40,423 nt of DNA from Paenibacillus sp. FSL A5-0031 (lineage in GTDB: Bacteria > Bacillota > Bacilli > Paenibacillales > Paenibacillaceae), in the NCBI RefSeq assembly GCF_001956295.1, contig NZ_MRTD01000032.1:1-40423 (forward strand), given 5' to 3'. The notes beneath the pieces are model-generated. The model had not been told where the DNA came from, made no database searches, and was given only the letters and a program-made list of their open reading frames with translations. The position numbers and the translations under genes are program-made. Position 1 is the stretch's first letter; each line of letters begins with the position of its first letter. This document shows positions 9,054-16,771 of the stretch, one piece after another.

Positions 9054-9796
9054 GATCTTCTCCTCTCTTTAAGCATAATAGACGGGTTCCATAGATTGCA
9101 TAATTTTACAACATGCTTTATTATTTTATCAAGTCTAAAGGTTAATTCATAACTTAGGTAATCTTCCTCTACTGCCCTGACCTCCTCAAATTACTCCCTT
9201 AAATATCTCTAAAATTTAAATTCATTTTCGATATAACAGGAAATACACCTATATATATCCGCGTAGAGCACTTACGTGAATCATTTCTTGCGATACAAGA
9301 ACAGAATCGAGCGTTATATGAATATAGTGTAATGGGTAGTTAAAGACTAACCTTATTCTGCTTATAACTTTCATTAATATCCTTAATAACATCTATCCAA
9401 GACCCTTATAAACATGTTGAATTCGAATCTTACAAAAAAACCTTTACTTTATCAGACAACACGAAGTAGAGGCCGGAACAGCCACTCGCATGAGGTGGGA
9501 CTGCCGGCCTTTCTTTTTTTATATTGAGAGGTTTGTAAAATTTAATGAAGAGCATAAAAACGTACACTAATTGTAAATTTATAACACCACAACGGCTAGA
9601 AGAATAATTTTCTACTAGACATTGTGACCTCCTCATAGCTAAAATTCCACATACATTTTTTTCGTTTATAACAGTCATCGGATTGAATGTCAGCATTTTT
9701 TTCCCTTTTTTGTAGATAGCTTTAACTATTCAATAAAATTGCAAAATGGTATAGTTAATATATGGAAACTGAAGGCGTTAGCATTGAGGTGATAAA
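9054..9796. other. Divergent intergenic region of the membrane-protein cassette
   Basis: AT-rich and presumably holding promoters for both flanking genes, though I could not fix them. Apart from the hairpin at 9470-9518 it shows no gene; an 88-codon minus frame crossing that hairpin is judged spurious. Confidence 0.4.
9470..9518 (+). terminator. Hairpin II with T-run (repeat family II)
   Basis: Outer arms AGGCCGG (9470-9476) and CCGGCCT (9504-9510), with an inner stem around CAGCCACTC and GAGGTGGGACTG, then TTCTTTTTTT. No plus-strand gene precedes it. Closely related sequences lie at 10598-10637 and, decayed, at 16539-16580. Confidence 0.75.
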
Positions 9797-10456
9797 TTGA
9801 AAGAGAGATTTGTTGATTTTTTTCAAGATTATGGAGTTGCAATTCAAACGATAACTTCTTTCATTCTACTCGTTGTCACCATCACTTATGTGGTTGCAAC
9901 ATTTAAAATGATTCATACTTCACAAAAGACTTTTTTAAGACCAACAAAGATTGATAGAAGCAAAGATACAAATATATCGGTAAAAAATTATGGTCCGGGA
10001 ACAGCAATAAATATAAAATTTTTCATGGAAAGTCACTCTATTAAGAAAGAATTAACAGATAACTACAATTATACAGCTGCATATATTCTTGAGATCTTTA
10101 AAGAACATTATATTGAATTAGAAAGCGATAATTTTGAAATTGAACCAAACAAAACAATTATATTCAAACTAACTGATGAAAATATCAAGATTGGAAACAA
10201 GGTGCTGCTGTATTGGGAATCAATTTCAGGAGAAAAACTAATTTTTGAATATCATCTAGTTATTCCCAGCGTGGGTGCGATAAAGATTTTAGGCTATAAG
10301 AAAATCAAAATTAAAAGTATTAGAAACGCTATATTAAATCCTATTCAGTTTACTTCAAAATTTTTAGAGCGAGCATTACCTCTCGCCCCGTATGACGAAC
10401 AATTAAAACATGAAAAGATGAAAGTCGAAAAAGAAAATACAAAATGGCTTATTTAG
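9797..10456 (+). CDS. Membrane-anchored protein of unknown function
   Basis: 219 residues. One TM helix near the N-terminus (~15-36, TITSFILLVVTITYVVATF) is followed by a cytoplasmic or outer beta-rich domain. That domain contains KNYGPGTAINIKFFME, a pattern seen in immunoglobulin-like domains of uncharacterised bacterial proteins. The C-terminus is charged. Start TTG 9797 is chosen because GAGGTGAT lies just upstream. AT-rich. It is divergent from the multi-pass membrane protein gene at 8361; the two form the whole content of the cassette between copies B and C. Confidence 0.65.
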   Translation: MKERFVDFFQDYGVAIQTITSFILLVVTITYVVATFKMIHTSQKTFLRPTKIDRSKDTNISVKNYGPGTAINIKFFMESHSIKKELTDNYNYTAAYILEIFKEHYIELESDNFEIEPNKTIIFKLTDENIKIGNKVLLYWESISGEKLIFEYHLVIPSVGAIKILGYKKIKIKSIRNAILNPIQFTSKFLERALPLAPYDEQLKHEKMKVEKENTKWLI

Positions 10457-10597
10457 AACTTTTTAAATAACTCATGTTTATTGTAAGAATTGACCACATG
10501 TTAACTCTCTGTTGATCTGCTCTTAAAACAACAAATATTCATGACTCACATCCGTACTATATCCTCAAGCATAAATGTATTTATTAATAATTAGACT

Positions 10598-10637
10598 GGC
10601 AAGCCACTCAAAAGAGGAGGGCTGCCGACCTTTTTTT
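10598..10637 (+). terminator. Terminator of the anchored protein gene (hairpin II family)
   Basis: GGCAAGCC pairs with GGCTGCC (one bulge) and is followed by GACC and seven T. It lies 140 bases after the stop at 10456. Confidence 0.7.
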
Positions 10638-10689
10638 GTACATACAAAGGGATGTACGATGTATCACATGCTCGGTTCGACCATTAATG

Positions 10690-10876
10690 GAAGTATTTTC
10701 AACAGCTGTATGTTGATTCCGTATTGACTCTAAAAATAAAAAATACATCACACAGAGTATTCAGCCCACATGACGATGTACTCAAATCTTAGACACTGCT
10801 ATAATTCTCGCAGCTCTTACTTTTCCCCCGTAGCAACCGGGTTGCTAGAGTCAGAACTCCAATCGCTCCAGCTGTC
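10690..10876 (-). repeat. Composite repeat copy C: hairpin I plus displaced rhodanese 3' end
   Basis: Shares CAACAGCTG, TGTTGATTCCGT and hairpin I (AAATACATC ... GATGTACT, 10741-10782) with the true rhodanese downstream region. It then carries a rhodanese remnant at 10817-10876, reading DSWSDWSSDSSNPVATGEK and TAA on the minus strand. Homology ends after DSW, as in A and B. With hairpin II at 10598 the order of elements is the same as at 16539-16830. Confidence 0.8.
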
Positions 10877-11349
10877 ATCTGTCTTATGAAAATGGTTTCA
10901 AGCAAGGCAAATCGAGTCGAGTACAGACACATGATCGAGAGTAATGAACTTGCTTTTAACGTGTTGCTTAATTACATGTACGCAGCTGAGAGAGAAACAC
11001 CCTTGCTCAAGGTCGCCGTCACCAAACTCAGATTGATTTGCACGCCAGCACCAATAGTTCAGAGAGCGAGAAATGTAGGCGGCGCAGAAGGTTACAGCGT
11101 TACAGCCTAAAGTGGCCGAGTTGCGCGGAGCGCCGGAGCGCCGGAGCCGCCGACCTGTCAGAGACAGCCGACAAGCAGAATTGGGGATTCAGACCCTTTC
11201 TGTGTAAAAGTCTTGACCTTCATATTTCTTTAATTAACTACATGTCCTGGAACTGAGCTCGGTACACGGGAATTTACCTGTACAGGGTTGCTCAGATATC
11301 TCCAATTAGGCCAAGGAGGGATTGAAAACGATACTATTGGAAAATAATA
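10877..11349. other. Unexplained segment after tail copy C, partly GC-rich
   Basis: It begins exactly where rhodanese homology stops. A GC-rich patch (11110-11160) contains GCGCCGGA repeated in tandem, unlike the AT-rich cassettes around it. Two short plus-strand frames have no ribosome binding site or recognisable domain. It may be a remnant of another gene or mobile sequence; I cannot identify it. Confidence 0.35.
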
Positions 11350-12102
11350 CTATGTAAAATCTTTTGATTCATATGGCTTAACTCCTAAAGGAGTAATTAA
11401 ATATTGTGGTTTGTTAAGCGTAATGATCTTATTCCCTTCTTTTTTAAAGCAACTATTAGAATAGTTTTTTAACCAAAGTAATTTCGAATCAATTCCCAGA
11501 TCATTGGTCAGTTCCTTATTAACTATCTGGTCATGAATAGAAGATAGAATTTCAAAAGGAGATTCATTGAATGCTTTTCCTACGCAATCAAGATTATTAA
11601 TAGGATCAATATAAACTAAACCGTCAAAATCTCGTTTATATAAGGAACCATTTAACTCTGAGTAATAGTTAGTATCATCTACAACAATTCTAGGGTAAAT
11701 TGAAAACTTACTTTCGATTTTATATGCTTTGACTAAAGCGGGTCCAAACACAACATTTTCATCGTGGTAAAGCTCTCCTGTAGTTATACCTCCTCTTAAT
11801 AAAATTCCTTTAGTCAGAAGCGAGAGATATAAAAAGATACAATCACGAATCAATAAAAATTCAGACTCCCTATTATCATTAATATACGATATAACAATGT
11901 TATCAGAAAAAACTGATACTTGAGGCGATAATTCATCAACACCATTTTCTGGGATAATGTTTTTCATATCACGCATAATCGTCAGTGATTCATAAATACT
12001 TTTTAATATCGTATTATGTTTTCCGGATTTATTTATCAAATCACTAAAACCTAAAATGTCTATAAATGCTACATTTCGTATAGAATAATTTATACTCTTC
12101 AT
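11350..12102 (-). CDS. Class III nucleotide cyclase-like protein
   Basis: 250 residues, cytosolic. The pattern matches the class III cyclase fold: FIDILGFSDLI with a metal-type Asp15, FSDNIVIS with Asp67 at the second metal position, and GILLRGGITTGEL followed by FGPALVKAYKIES. This corresponds to the family R-x-GI-x-TGE and G-x-AVN-x-A-x-R-LE blocks. The Asn used in catalysis by many members appears replaced by Val/Lys, so activity is uncertain. Pycsar defence cyclases belong to this superfamily; whether this is one is inference. The ATG at 12102 has AGGGAG eight bases upstream. AT-rich. It lies 233 bases after the kinase gene in the same orientation, with a hairpin between, so it may be only partly co-transcribed. 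Confidence 0.6.
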   Translation of the reverse strand: MKSINYSIRNVAFIDILGFSDLINKSGKHNTILKSIYESLTIMRDMKNIIPENGVDELSPQVSVFSDNIVISYINDNRESEFLLIRDCIFLYLSLLTKGILLRGGITTGELYHDENVVFGPALVKAYKIESKFSIYPRIVVDDTNYYSELNGSLYKRDFDGLVYIDPINNLDCVGKAFNESPFEILSSIHDQIVNKELTNDLGIDSKLLWLKNYSNSCFKKEGNKIITLNKPQYLITPLGVKPYESKDFT

Positions 12103-12256
12103 ATCTATATCTCCCTAAATGATTTCATATACGTTCTGTAGATTCCTGAACCTGCAAAAGCAGTTTATCAGCAGCGCCCACTTTGTTATCCTTCTCTTCT
12201 TCTGACAGATGGCGTATACCGAAGCATAAATCTGTTGTTATGTGAAGTAATCAACT

Positions 12257-12303
12257 TCCTGATAGAGTCTCATAAAGCTTGCTTTATATAAAAAGACTCT
12301 ATT
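12257..12303 (-). terminator. Nested hairpin between kinase and cyclase-like genes
   Basis: Outer arms ATAGAGTC and GACTCTAT, inner arms ATAAAGC and GCTTTAT around TT. Stable, but without a long U-tract on the minus strand. It may be a partial terminator or a processing site. Confidence 0.45.
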
Positions 12304-12335
12304 TACTATTAATTAGTAAGAAGAGTCAGAAATTC

Positions 12336-13385
12336 CTATATAGTTTGGAAGTACTTATTTAATTCAACTGTAGAACTTGCATTACTAACTTGACGTGATC
12401 TTAGGACTGAGTGTTTATAAATTTTAAATTCTGTGTCTACTTGAACTACTCGATATTTATTCTTTTTCCATTCTTTGCAGAAATAATCACCTGTTGTATT
12501 ATCCTTTGTCCAATCAGGTATTTCTCCCTTAAGTCTAGTTAATTCTTTATAAAATTCATCGAGTGTTCTATATCTAAGCTTTATGGCATTATTAATTACT
12601 CTCTTTAACTTAGTACAATAAATAGGTTCCTGAGGGACGATAGTTAATAACTTACCCGAAGTTACCAATTTTTTAATTTGTTTTTCAGCGTCTTGTTGCT
12701 TACTTGAAGACACTTCACTTTTCTTTAGCATACTAGCATAAAAATCCTGTTCTAATGGAAATGCACCATTAATTAACTGATACATTATTACTCCAACTTG
12801 ATAAATGTCAGATTTCACTGAGTAGATAGACTTATTATATATTTCGGATGATCGATACAGGTGGGGTATCGGGTCGTTATGATGTACTTTACTGTTTGTT
12901 GCCTTAACAGATCCTAAATCTATAATTATTGGTTTTATTCCATCATAAATAATATTCTCTAGTTTTAAATCTCTGTGTACAAGACCAAGATTATGAATTT
13001 CATTTAGTCCAATTAATATTTCCATTGCAATATCAAGTGTCTGTCTTAATGAAATATTATTAAGTCCACAAACTTTATCTAACGTGTTACCTTCAAGATA
13101 CTCTGTTACTATTACTAACTGTGATTCTGTTTTTGCATCAAAAAATGCATCATAGACACTAACAATATTTCTTTTATCTTTTAAATTTATAAGAGCATCT
13201 ACTTCAGACTGTATTGATTGGCCTTCATCCCATGGGTTAGGAATAAATTTTACAAATACTTTCTTTTTGAAGTTTTCATGATAACCCTGAAAAGAAACAC
13301 CTGATCCTTCGTCAATACGCCTTTCCAATTTAATATTTCTTTCATTCAAAAAAATTTCTTGATACATTGAGATTTCACTATTCAT
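12336..13385 (-). CDS. Serine/threonine protein kinase
   Basis: 349 residues, no TM. Kinase domain at ~20-290: glycine-rich loop region DEGSGVSFQGY, Lys46 in VFVKF, Glu61, catalytic loop HRDLKLEN (His137-Asp139), DLG (Asp156) in place of DFG, and KSDIYQVGVIMYQL. All catalytic residues are therefore present. The C-terminal ~55 residues (WKKNKYRVVQVDTEF ... SRQVSNASSTVELNKYF) form a small extra domain I do not recognise. It starts at ATG 13385 with GAGGG upstream, and the start overlaps the stop of the 142-residue gene by four bases, so the two are translationally coupled. Eukaryotic-like kinases occur in several antiphage systems. The island setting makes a defence role plausible but unproven. 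Confidence 0.85.
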   Translation of the reverse strand: MNSEISMYQEIFLNERNIKLERRIDEGSGVSFQGYHENFKKKVFVKFIPNPWDEGQSIQSEVDALINLKDKRNIVSVYDAFFDAKTESQLVIVTEYLEGNTLDKVCGLNNISLRQTLDIAMEILIGLNEIHNLGLVHRDLKLENIIYDGIKPIIIDLGSVKATNSKVHHNDPIPHLYRSSEIYNKSIYSVKSDIYQVGVIMYQLINGAFPLEQDFYASMLKKSEVSSSKQQDAEKQIKKLVTSGKLLTIVPQEPIYCTKLKRVINNAIKLRYRTLDEFYKELTRLKGEIPDWTKDNTTGDYFCKEWKKNKYRVVQVDTEFKIYKHSVLRSRQVSNASSTVELNKYFQTI

Positions 13386-13810
13386 ATTAAACCCTCAATT
13401 AAAAGGTATGCTATAACTTGTTGTATCTTAGAAGCATATTTAGTTTCATTCAATGATACCCACAATGAATTATCTGGTAATTCTTTATATTTCTTTTTAG
13501 TTTTCTGTGTTTTTATTTTTGATAGTTTATCAAACAGATTAAGATCAAAAATAACTAGTTCAATTATTCCTTCTGATTTAACTCTTTCAGCAGATGGACT
13601 TCTTTGTCCATTAGAGGCAACTTCCATTATTATTTTAGAAATATCTTTTTGTCTACTAATAAATAATTGAAGATAATTATATAAAGCACGTAATGATTCC
13701 CCATTATCATTAGGTAGAACAAACTTTTCAGTTACTACTGATTTATCTTGAGTATTAAAAATAGAGAGATACGTTTCTTTTGAACTTACTGAAAAACTAA
13801 GAATATACAT
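13382..13810 (-). CDS. RNase H/RuvC-fold-like protein (DUF3010-like), kinase partner
   Basis: 142 residues. It opens with a beta strand, MYILSFSVSSKETYLSIF, and has a later strand-loop, KIIMEVASNGQRSPSAERVK followed by SEGIIELV. By eye this follows the layout of DUF3010-type proteins of the RNase H/RuvC superfamily. The usual first-strand Asp is Ser here, so nuclease activity is doubtful and it may be a sensor or scaffold. Start ATG 13810 has AGGAGG six bases upstream, the best site of the operon. Its stop overlaps the kinase ATG (ATGA), indicating stoichiometric partners. AT-rich, between tail copies C and D. Confidence 0.5.
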   Translation of the reverse strand: MYILSFSVSSKETYLSIFNTQDKSVVTEKFVLPNDNGESLRALYNYLQLFISRQKDISKIIMEVASNGQRSPSAERVKSEGIIELVIFDLNLFDKLSKIKTQKTKKKYKELPDNSLWVSLNETKYASKIQQVIAYLLIEGLI

Positions 13811-14100
13811 CTCATGCCTCCTAAATCAAGGTTGTTAATTTTTACCTAGGTTTAAGTTTAACATAAAAAGAACAACATTTATCAACATTCGAACAGTTAT
13901 TACTTAAACGTTCCCTTCCAATTAGTTAAAGCATCTTTATTCATAGAATGATTAAGATCTCAAAGACCAATTTCGTACGTACCCAGGTAAAGGCTACCAC
14001 AATGATTTTCACACCATTATGGTTGATTTTACGTTGATTTCATTTCCAACGAGCATGACATGTTGATTTGTTTATTTGTCATCAGAAAGCATACTAGCGC
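13811..14100. other. Intergenic stretch upstream of the kinase operon
   Basis: It should hold the promoter of the minus-strand operon. No convincing pair of promoter boxes, gene or hairpin was found before repeat copy D begins. Confidence 0.35.
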
Positions 14101-14124
14101 ACGCTCGATGTCGGGTTTCCTGAA

Positions 14125-14299
14125 AATGTATTCAGGGTATGAGCATTGATTCCGTGTTAACTTTAGACGCTACTGAATACAGCGCAAAGAGTACATCGCC
14201 CATGCTGCGATGTACTCCAAGTCGCATACTATTATGCCTTTGAGCCTTCTCTTCGTCGCCAGTACCACAGAATTTTGAAGTCCAGAACTCTAATCACCC
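14125..14299 (-). repeat. Composite repeat copy D: hairpin I plus decayed rhodanese 3' end
   Basis: GCATTGATTCCGTGTTAAC and hairpin I (perfect arms GTACATCGC and GCGATGTAC, 14191-14215) match copies C and E. The rhodanese remnant (~14252-14299) is decayed: GAACTCTAATCACC still aligns with the SDWSS block but holds an in-frame stop. It is the most degraded tail copy. Confidence 0.65.
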
Positions 14300-14441
14300 C
14301 TTTTGTAAAATTTTACCTTAAAATGATTTAATAAGTAAATTTTTTCATGCATAAAGCAAAGGGATATAAGCTAACCAGTGTGATGATGTTGAGGGAGTGA
14401 CTATTTTACAGTCAAAATATTGTACCTGTAGGTAAGTTTTT
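14300..14441. other. Short AT-rich spacer after tail copy D
   Basis: Downstream of the HEPN-motif gene. No terminator or gene is evident. Confidence 0.3.
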
Positions 14442-14846
14442 TTATTTCATTGATAGCACGATTCTTAAAGTGATTTCTTTAAATCTTTCTAGTATTTCAA
14501 ACAATTTATTAATTGCTAATTTAATTATTCTGTAATCATTATATATACTCTTATCAACATTGATATTATCCTTAATAATATTTTGCAGAACATATGACTC
14601 ATTAATTTCTTGGATATTATGCGTGATTTCATTTCGAATTTCACGTACGGTTTGGTCTATTGTTTCGAGTGTTTTCATTTCATCCGGAGTAATATGACAA
14701 ATATTTTGGTCAATAAATGAGTACATTATTTTAAAGGAGGATCCACTATATTTTCTTTTATAACTTTCAAATTCACTTTTATTTTGGTATTCGTTAATGA
14801 TTATTAAAACTTGATTCCATATAAGTATAGGCATTTTTAAATTCAT
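14442..14846 (-). CDS. HEPN-motif protein, C-terminal part (frame-split)
   Basis: 134 residues, mostly helical. It contains REIRNEITHN, an exact R-N-x3-H motif (Arg71, His76) as in HEPN-domain RNases, in a helical setting resembling Cthe_2314-type HEPN proteins. The frame overlaps the end of the 14794-15081 frame by 53 bases. No ribosome binding site precedes its first ATG. Joining the two frames at an A5 tract (TTTAAAAATG, ~14836) gives an uninterrupted sequence DEFK-MPILIWNQVL. The simplest reading is one gene of about 210 codons with a one-base insertion or a sequencing error. HEPN proteins are common RNA-cutting toxins or effectors in defence loci. Confidence 0.6.
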   Translation of the reverse strand: MNLKMPILIWNQVLIIINEYQNKSEFESYKRKYSGSSFKIMYSFIDQNICHITPDEMKTLETIDQTVREIRNEITHNIQEINESYVLQNIIKDNINVDKSIYNDYRIIKLAINKLFEILERFKEITLRIVLSMK

Positions 14847-15081
14847 CCTGATATGTTCTATTCATCAAATTATAAAAATGATGAATTAATTGAACTGTTC
14901 TATCATATTCTTCCTTTGATTCAGCTTTGAAATAATTATTAAGGACTAAACTATTCATACGGTCAACATCTGCATAGCCAGGAATAGAACTAAGAACAGC
15001 TTCAAAGTCTTCGTCTAGCTTGTATAAATTTCTGTTTTTATATGCTACTAGATTAGTGTATTCTCTATTTAATGTTTTCAT
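14794..15081 (-). CDS. N-terminal part of the frame-split HEPN-motif protein
   Basis: 95 residues from ATG 15081 (MKTLNREYTNLVAYKNRN), with AGGGAG upstream at good spacing. A longer reading to 15213 adds a segment without coding character. Helical, no recognised domain. The frame ends soon after QDEFKNAYTY, where the natural continuation seems to lie in the next frame (14442-14846). It follows the TIR gene by about 145 bases in the same orientation, so the two probably form one operon. Confidence 0.55.
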   Translation of the reverse strand: MKTLNREYTNLVAYKNRNLYKLDEDFEAVLSSIPGYADVDRMNSLVLNNYFKAESKEEYDRTVQLIHHFYNLMNRTYQDEFKNAYTYMESSFNNH

Positions 15082-15224
15082 GGAATCTCCCTTATATCTA
15101 TACGTTCTAAGTTTTATGTATCCACTGCCTCCGCACCCCCGAAAATCTTCTACCGCACCAAGGTTAAATGCCCGATGCGTAAATAAGGTGTATTGGAAAG
15201 TGCTAATTTCCATAAATATTTAAA

Positions 15225-16106
15225 TTAATATCCCTTAACTTTACTTTTAATGAATCCTGCAATTTCGGAAGTGGTAAACGAAGTACCATCAATATAACCA
15301 GTAGTTGGTCTTATTCCTGGGATCTCTGTGTCATCTAATCGGATTGGTAGTATGTATTCTTCTCTCTCCATAAAAGCTCTTGCTTGTGCACTTTCCCTCT
15401 CATGATTTGTCCATACTTTTTCTTTATAATGCTTTGATAAAAACATGATACAATACTTTGATTTTTTTCTGTACACTTCATCTAAATGTGTGTACAGGTC
15501 TTTTCCCCATAATGAAATTGTTTCATACATATCATAAAAAACACGAACATTTGATCTTTTTAGTAGGTCTGCAATTTCATAAACTAAATCACGATCTTCT
15601 CCGGCAAAGGACAACGCCACTTCATATTCGTAATATTTCATGTCATGGTACCCCTCAATCCTAGTATAATTGGTAAAATAGTGACACTTATCAAAGGGCA
15701 ATATTAAGTAATTAATTTGATTTGTCTCTTCAATTTTTATTTTGTATCTTTCACTTTGCTGGACACCAAGATACAAAGCATCCTCCTTCTCCTCACCCAA
15801 ATGGAATATTAGCATGTATTCTCGGCATACCTGTCTTAGCCATTCATCTCCTCCTACGATAAATGAATTAATATTTAATGCTACAATATACCCCTTCTCA
15901 ACAAAATCATTATATTTTGCTAATAGTGGAATCAGATTAACGAAGACATCAAGTTCCTCTAATGCGAAAAATTCTTTTACAATCTTGTCATTATTACTGA
16001 AGAAATCATTTATTGATAAATTCGGATTCTTTAAACTACCACTCCCAGAAAAAAAGCCAACACTTCTAACAATCTCATTTTCAAAATCCTCATCCAATAA
16101 ACTCAA
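15225..16106 (-). CDS. TIR-domain protein (probable NADase effector), 5' end disturbed
   Basis: 293 residues from TTG 16106. The C-terminal TIR domain (~160-285) has YEYEVALSFAGEDRD, VFYDMYE, LWGKDLYTHLDEVY, CIMFLSKHY and WTNHERESA. The last is the WxxxE-type motif with the probable catalytic Glu236. The N-terminal ~155 residues are an unrecognised, probably sensing, domain. Coding character continues upstream of the TTG in the same frame (DCKFYEEIPLILGQYWEYE) to a stop at 16179-16181, but no start codon with a ribosome binding site exists there. The well-started 36-codon frame at 16133-16243 overlaps it and probably supplies the true N-terminus after a frameshift. TIR effectors typically cleave NAD+ or make signalling nucleotides in antiphage defence. 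AT-rich; lies between tail copies D and E. Confidence 0.8.
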   Translation of the reverse strand: MSLLDEDFENEIVRSVGFFSGSGSLKNPNLSINDFFSNNDKIVKEFFALEELDVFVNLIPLLAKYNDFVEKGYIVALNINSFIVGGDEWLRQVCREYMLIFHLGEEKEDALYLGVQQSERYKIKIEETNQINYLILPFDKCHYFTNYTRIEGYHDMKYYEYEVALSFAGEDRDLVYEIADLLKRSNVRVFYDMYETISLWGKDLYTHLDEVYRKKSKYCIMFLSKHYKEKVWTNHERESAQARAFMEREEYILPIRLDDTEIPGIRPTTGYIDGTSFTTSEIAGFIKSKVKGY

Positions 16107-16132
16107 CTCGTATTCCCAATATTGACCTAGTA

Positions 16133-16243
16133 TTAGTGGGATCTCCTCATAAAATTTACAATCTGTAAGAAGATGTCTTCAGTAATATTCTTAAGTTCAT
16201 TTCTTAAACCAAGTATATTTTTTTTGAATTCTTTTGTGTTCAT
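16133..16243 (-). CDS. Short frame that is probably the true N-terminus of the TIR protein
   Basis: 36 residues starting MNTKEFKKNILGLRNELKN, with AAGGAG eleven bases before the ATG. Its reading changes into the TIR frame if one base is lost or slipped back between 16163 and 16178, giving ...NITEDIF-LTDCKFYEEIP. The frame itself ends with an unnatural RRSH and stop. It is likely not a separate gene. Confidence 0.45.
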   Translation of the reverse strand: MNTKEFKKNILGLRNELKNITEDIFLQIVNFMRRSH

Positions 16244-16535
16244 AGGTCTGGTAACTCCTTAATTAATTTACTATTCCAGCACTTTCCGATAACGCTATAT
16301 ATACGATCTTTATGATTTTAATGGATAAAATTTCATCTATTTCAAATTTAATATAGCATTCTATGTGACCTATGTATAGTTGAAAACTACGTCTTTTTCC
16401 TAATATCCTAACCTCCTGAAGATATTGTCGGAAACCTCCTTTTGAAGTTCAAAAGTTGATTTGATTGTCTTATAGCGATGAGAAAGCTGTTGACTATAGT
16501 AAAAATGCTAGGAAGTAATGTCTTATTCTACGTAA
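16244..16535. other. Intergenic stretch upstream of the TIR gene
   Basis: AT-rich, presumably holding the TIR promoter. No gene, hairpin or clear promoter was identified before repeat copy E begins. Confidence 0.35.
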
Positions 16536-16538
16536 AAC

Positions 16539-16771
16539 AGGCTGTACAGCCACACGAACGATGAGTTCTACCGACCGCCTCTGAATATATTCATGCAAAT
16601 GGCTGTATGGTGAATTCTCGATAATACTCATGAAAGTTCGATTCGATGTTCATGAAAGTATTCACAACAGCTGATTGTTGACTCCGTGTTGACAAAAATA
16701 CACCGCCCAAGGAACGAAGCCCACATGGCTATGTATTCAAATCTCGTATACTACTATACGCCTCTCAGCTC
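16539..16771 (-). repeat. Composite repeat copy E: hairpin II remnant and hairpin I terminator of the rhodanese gene
   Basis: A decayed hairpin II (GGCTGTACAGCCAC ... CCGACCGCCT, 16539-16580) is followed by TATTCACAACAGCTG, TGTTGACTCCGTGTTGAC and hairpin I (16696-16737, AAATACACCGCC with GGCTATGTATT). On the minus strand hairpin I is followed by a T-run and terminates the rhodanese gene. This is the only copy still attached to a long rhodanese reading frame. Confidence 0.75.

Noticed and set aside
9430..9696. 88-codon minus-strand frame
   Set aside because: It runs straight through the strong hairpin at 9470-9518, has no ribosome binding site and no protein-like composition.
10886..11256. 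Two short plus-strand frames after tail copy C
   Set aside because: No ribosome binding site, no recognisable domain, and the two overlap each other.
15082..15213. Longer N-terminus of the HEPN-type protein from an upstream ATG
   Set aside because: The ATG at 15081 has a good AGGGAG site, while the extra segment shows no coding character.
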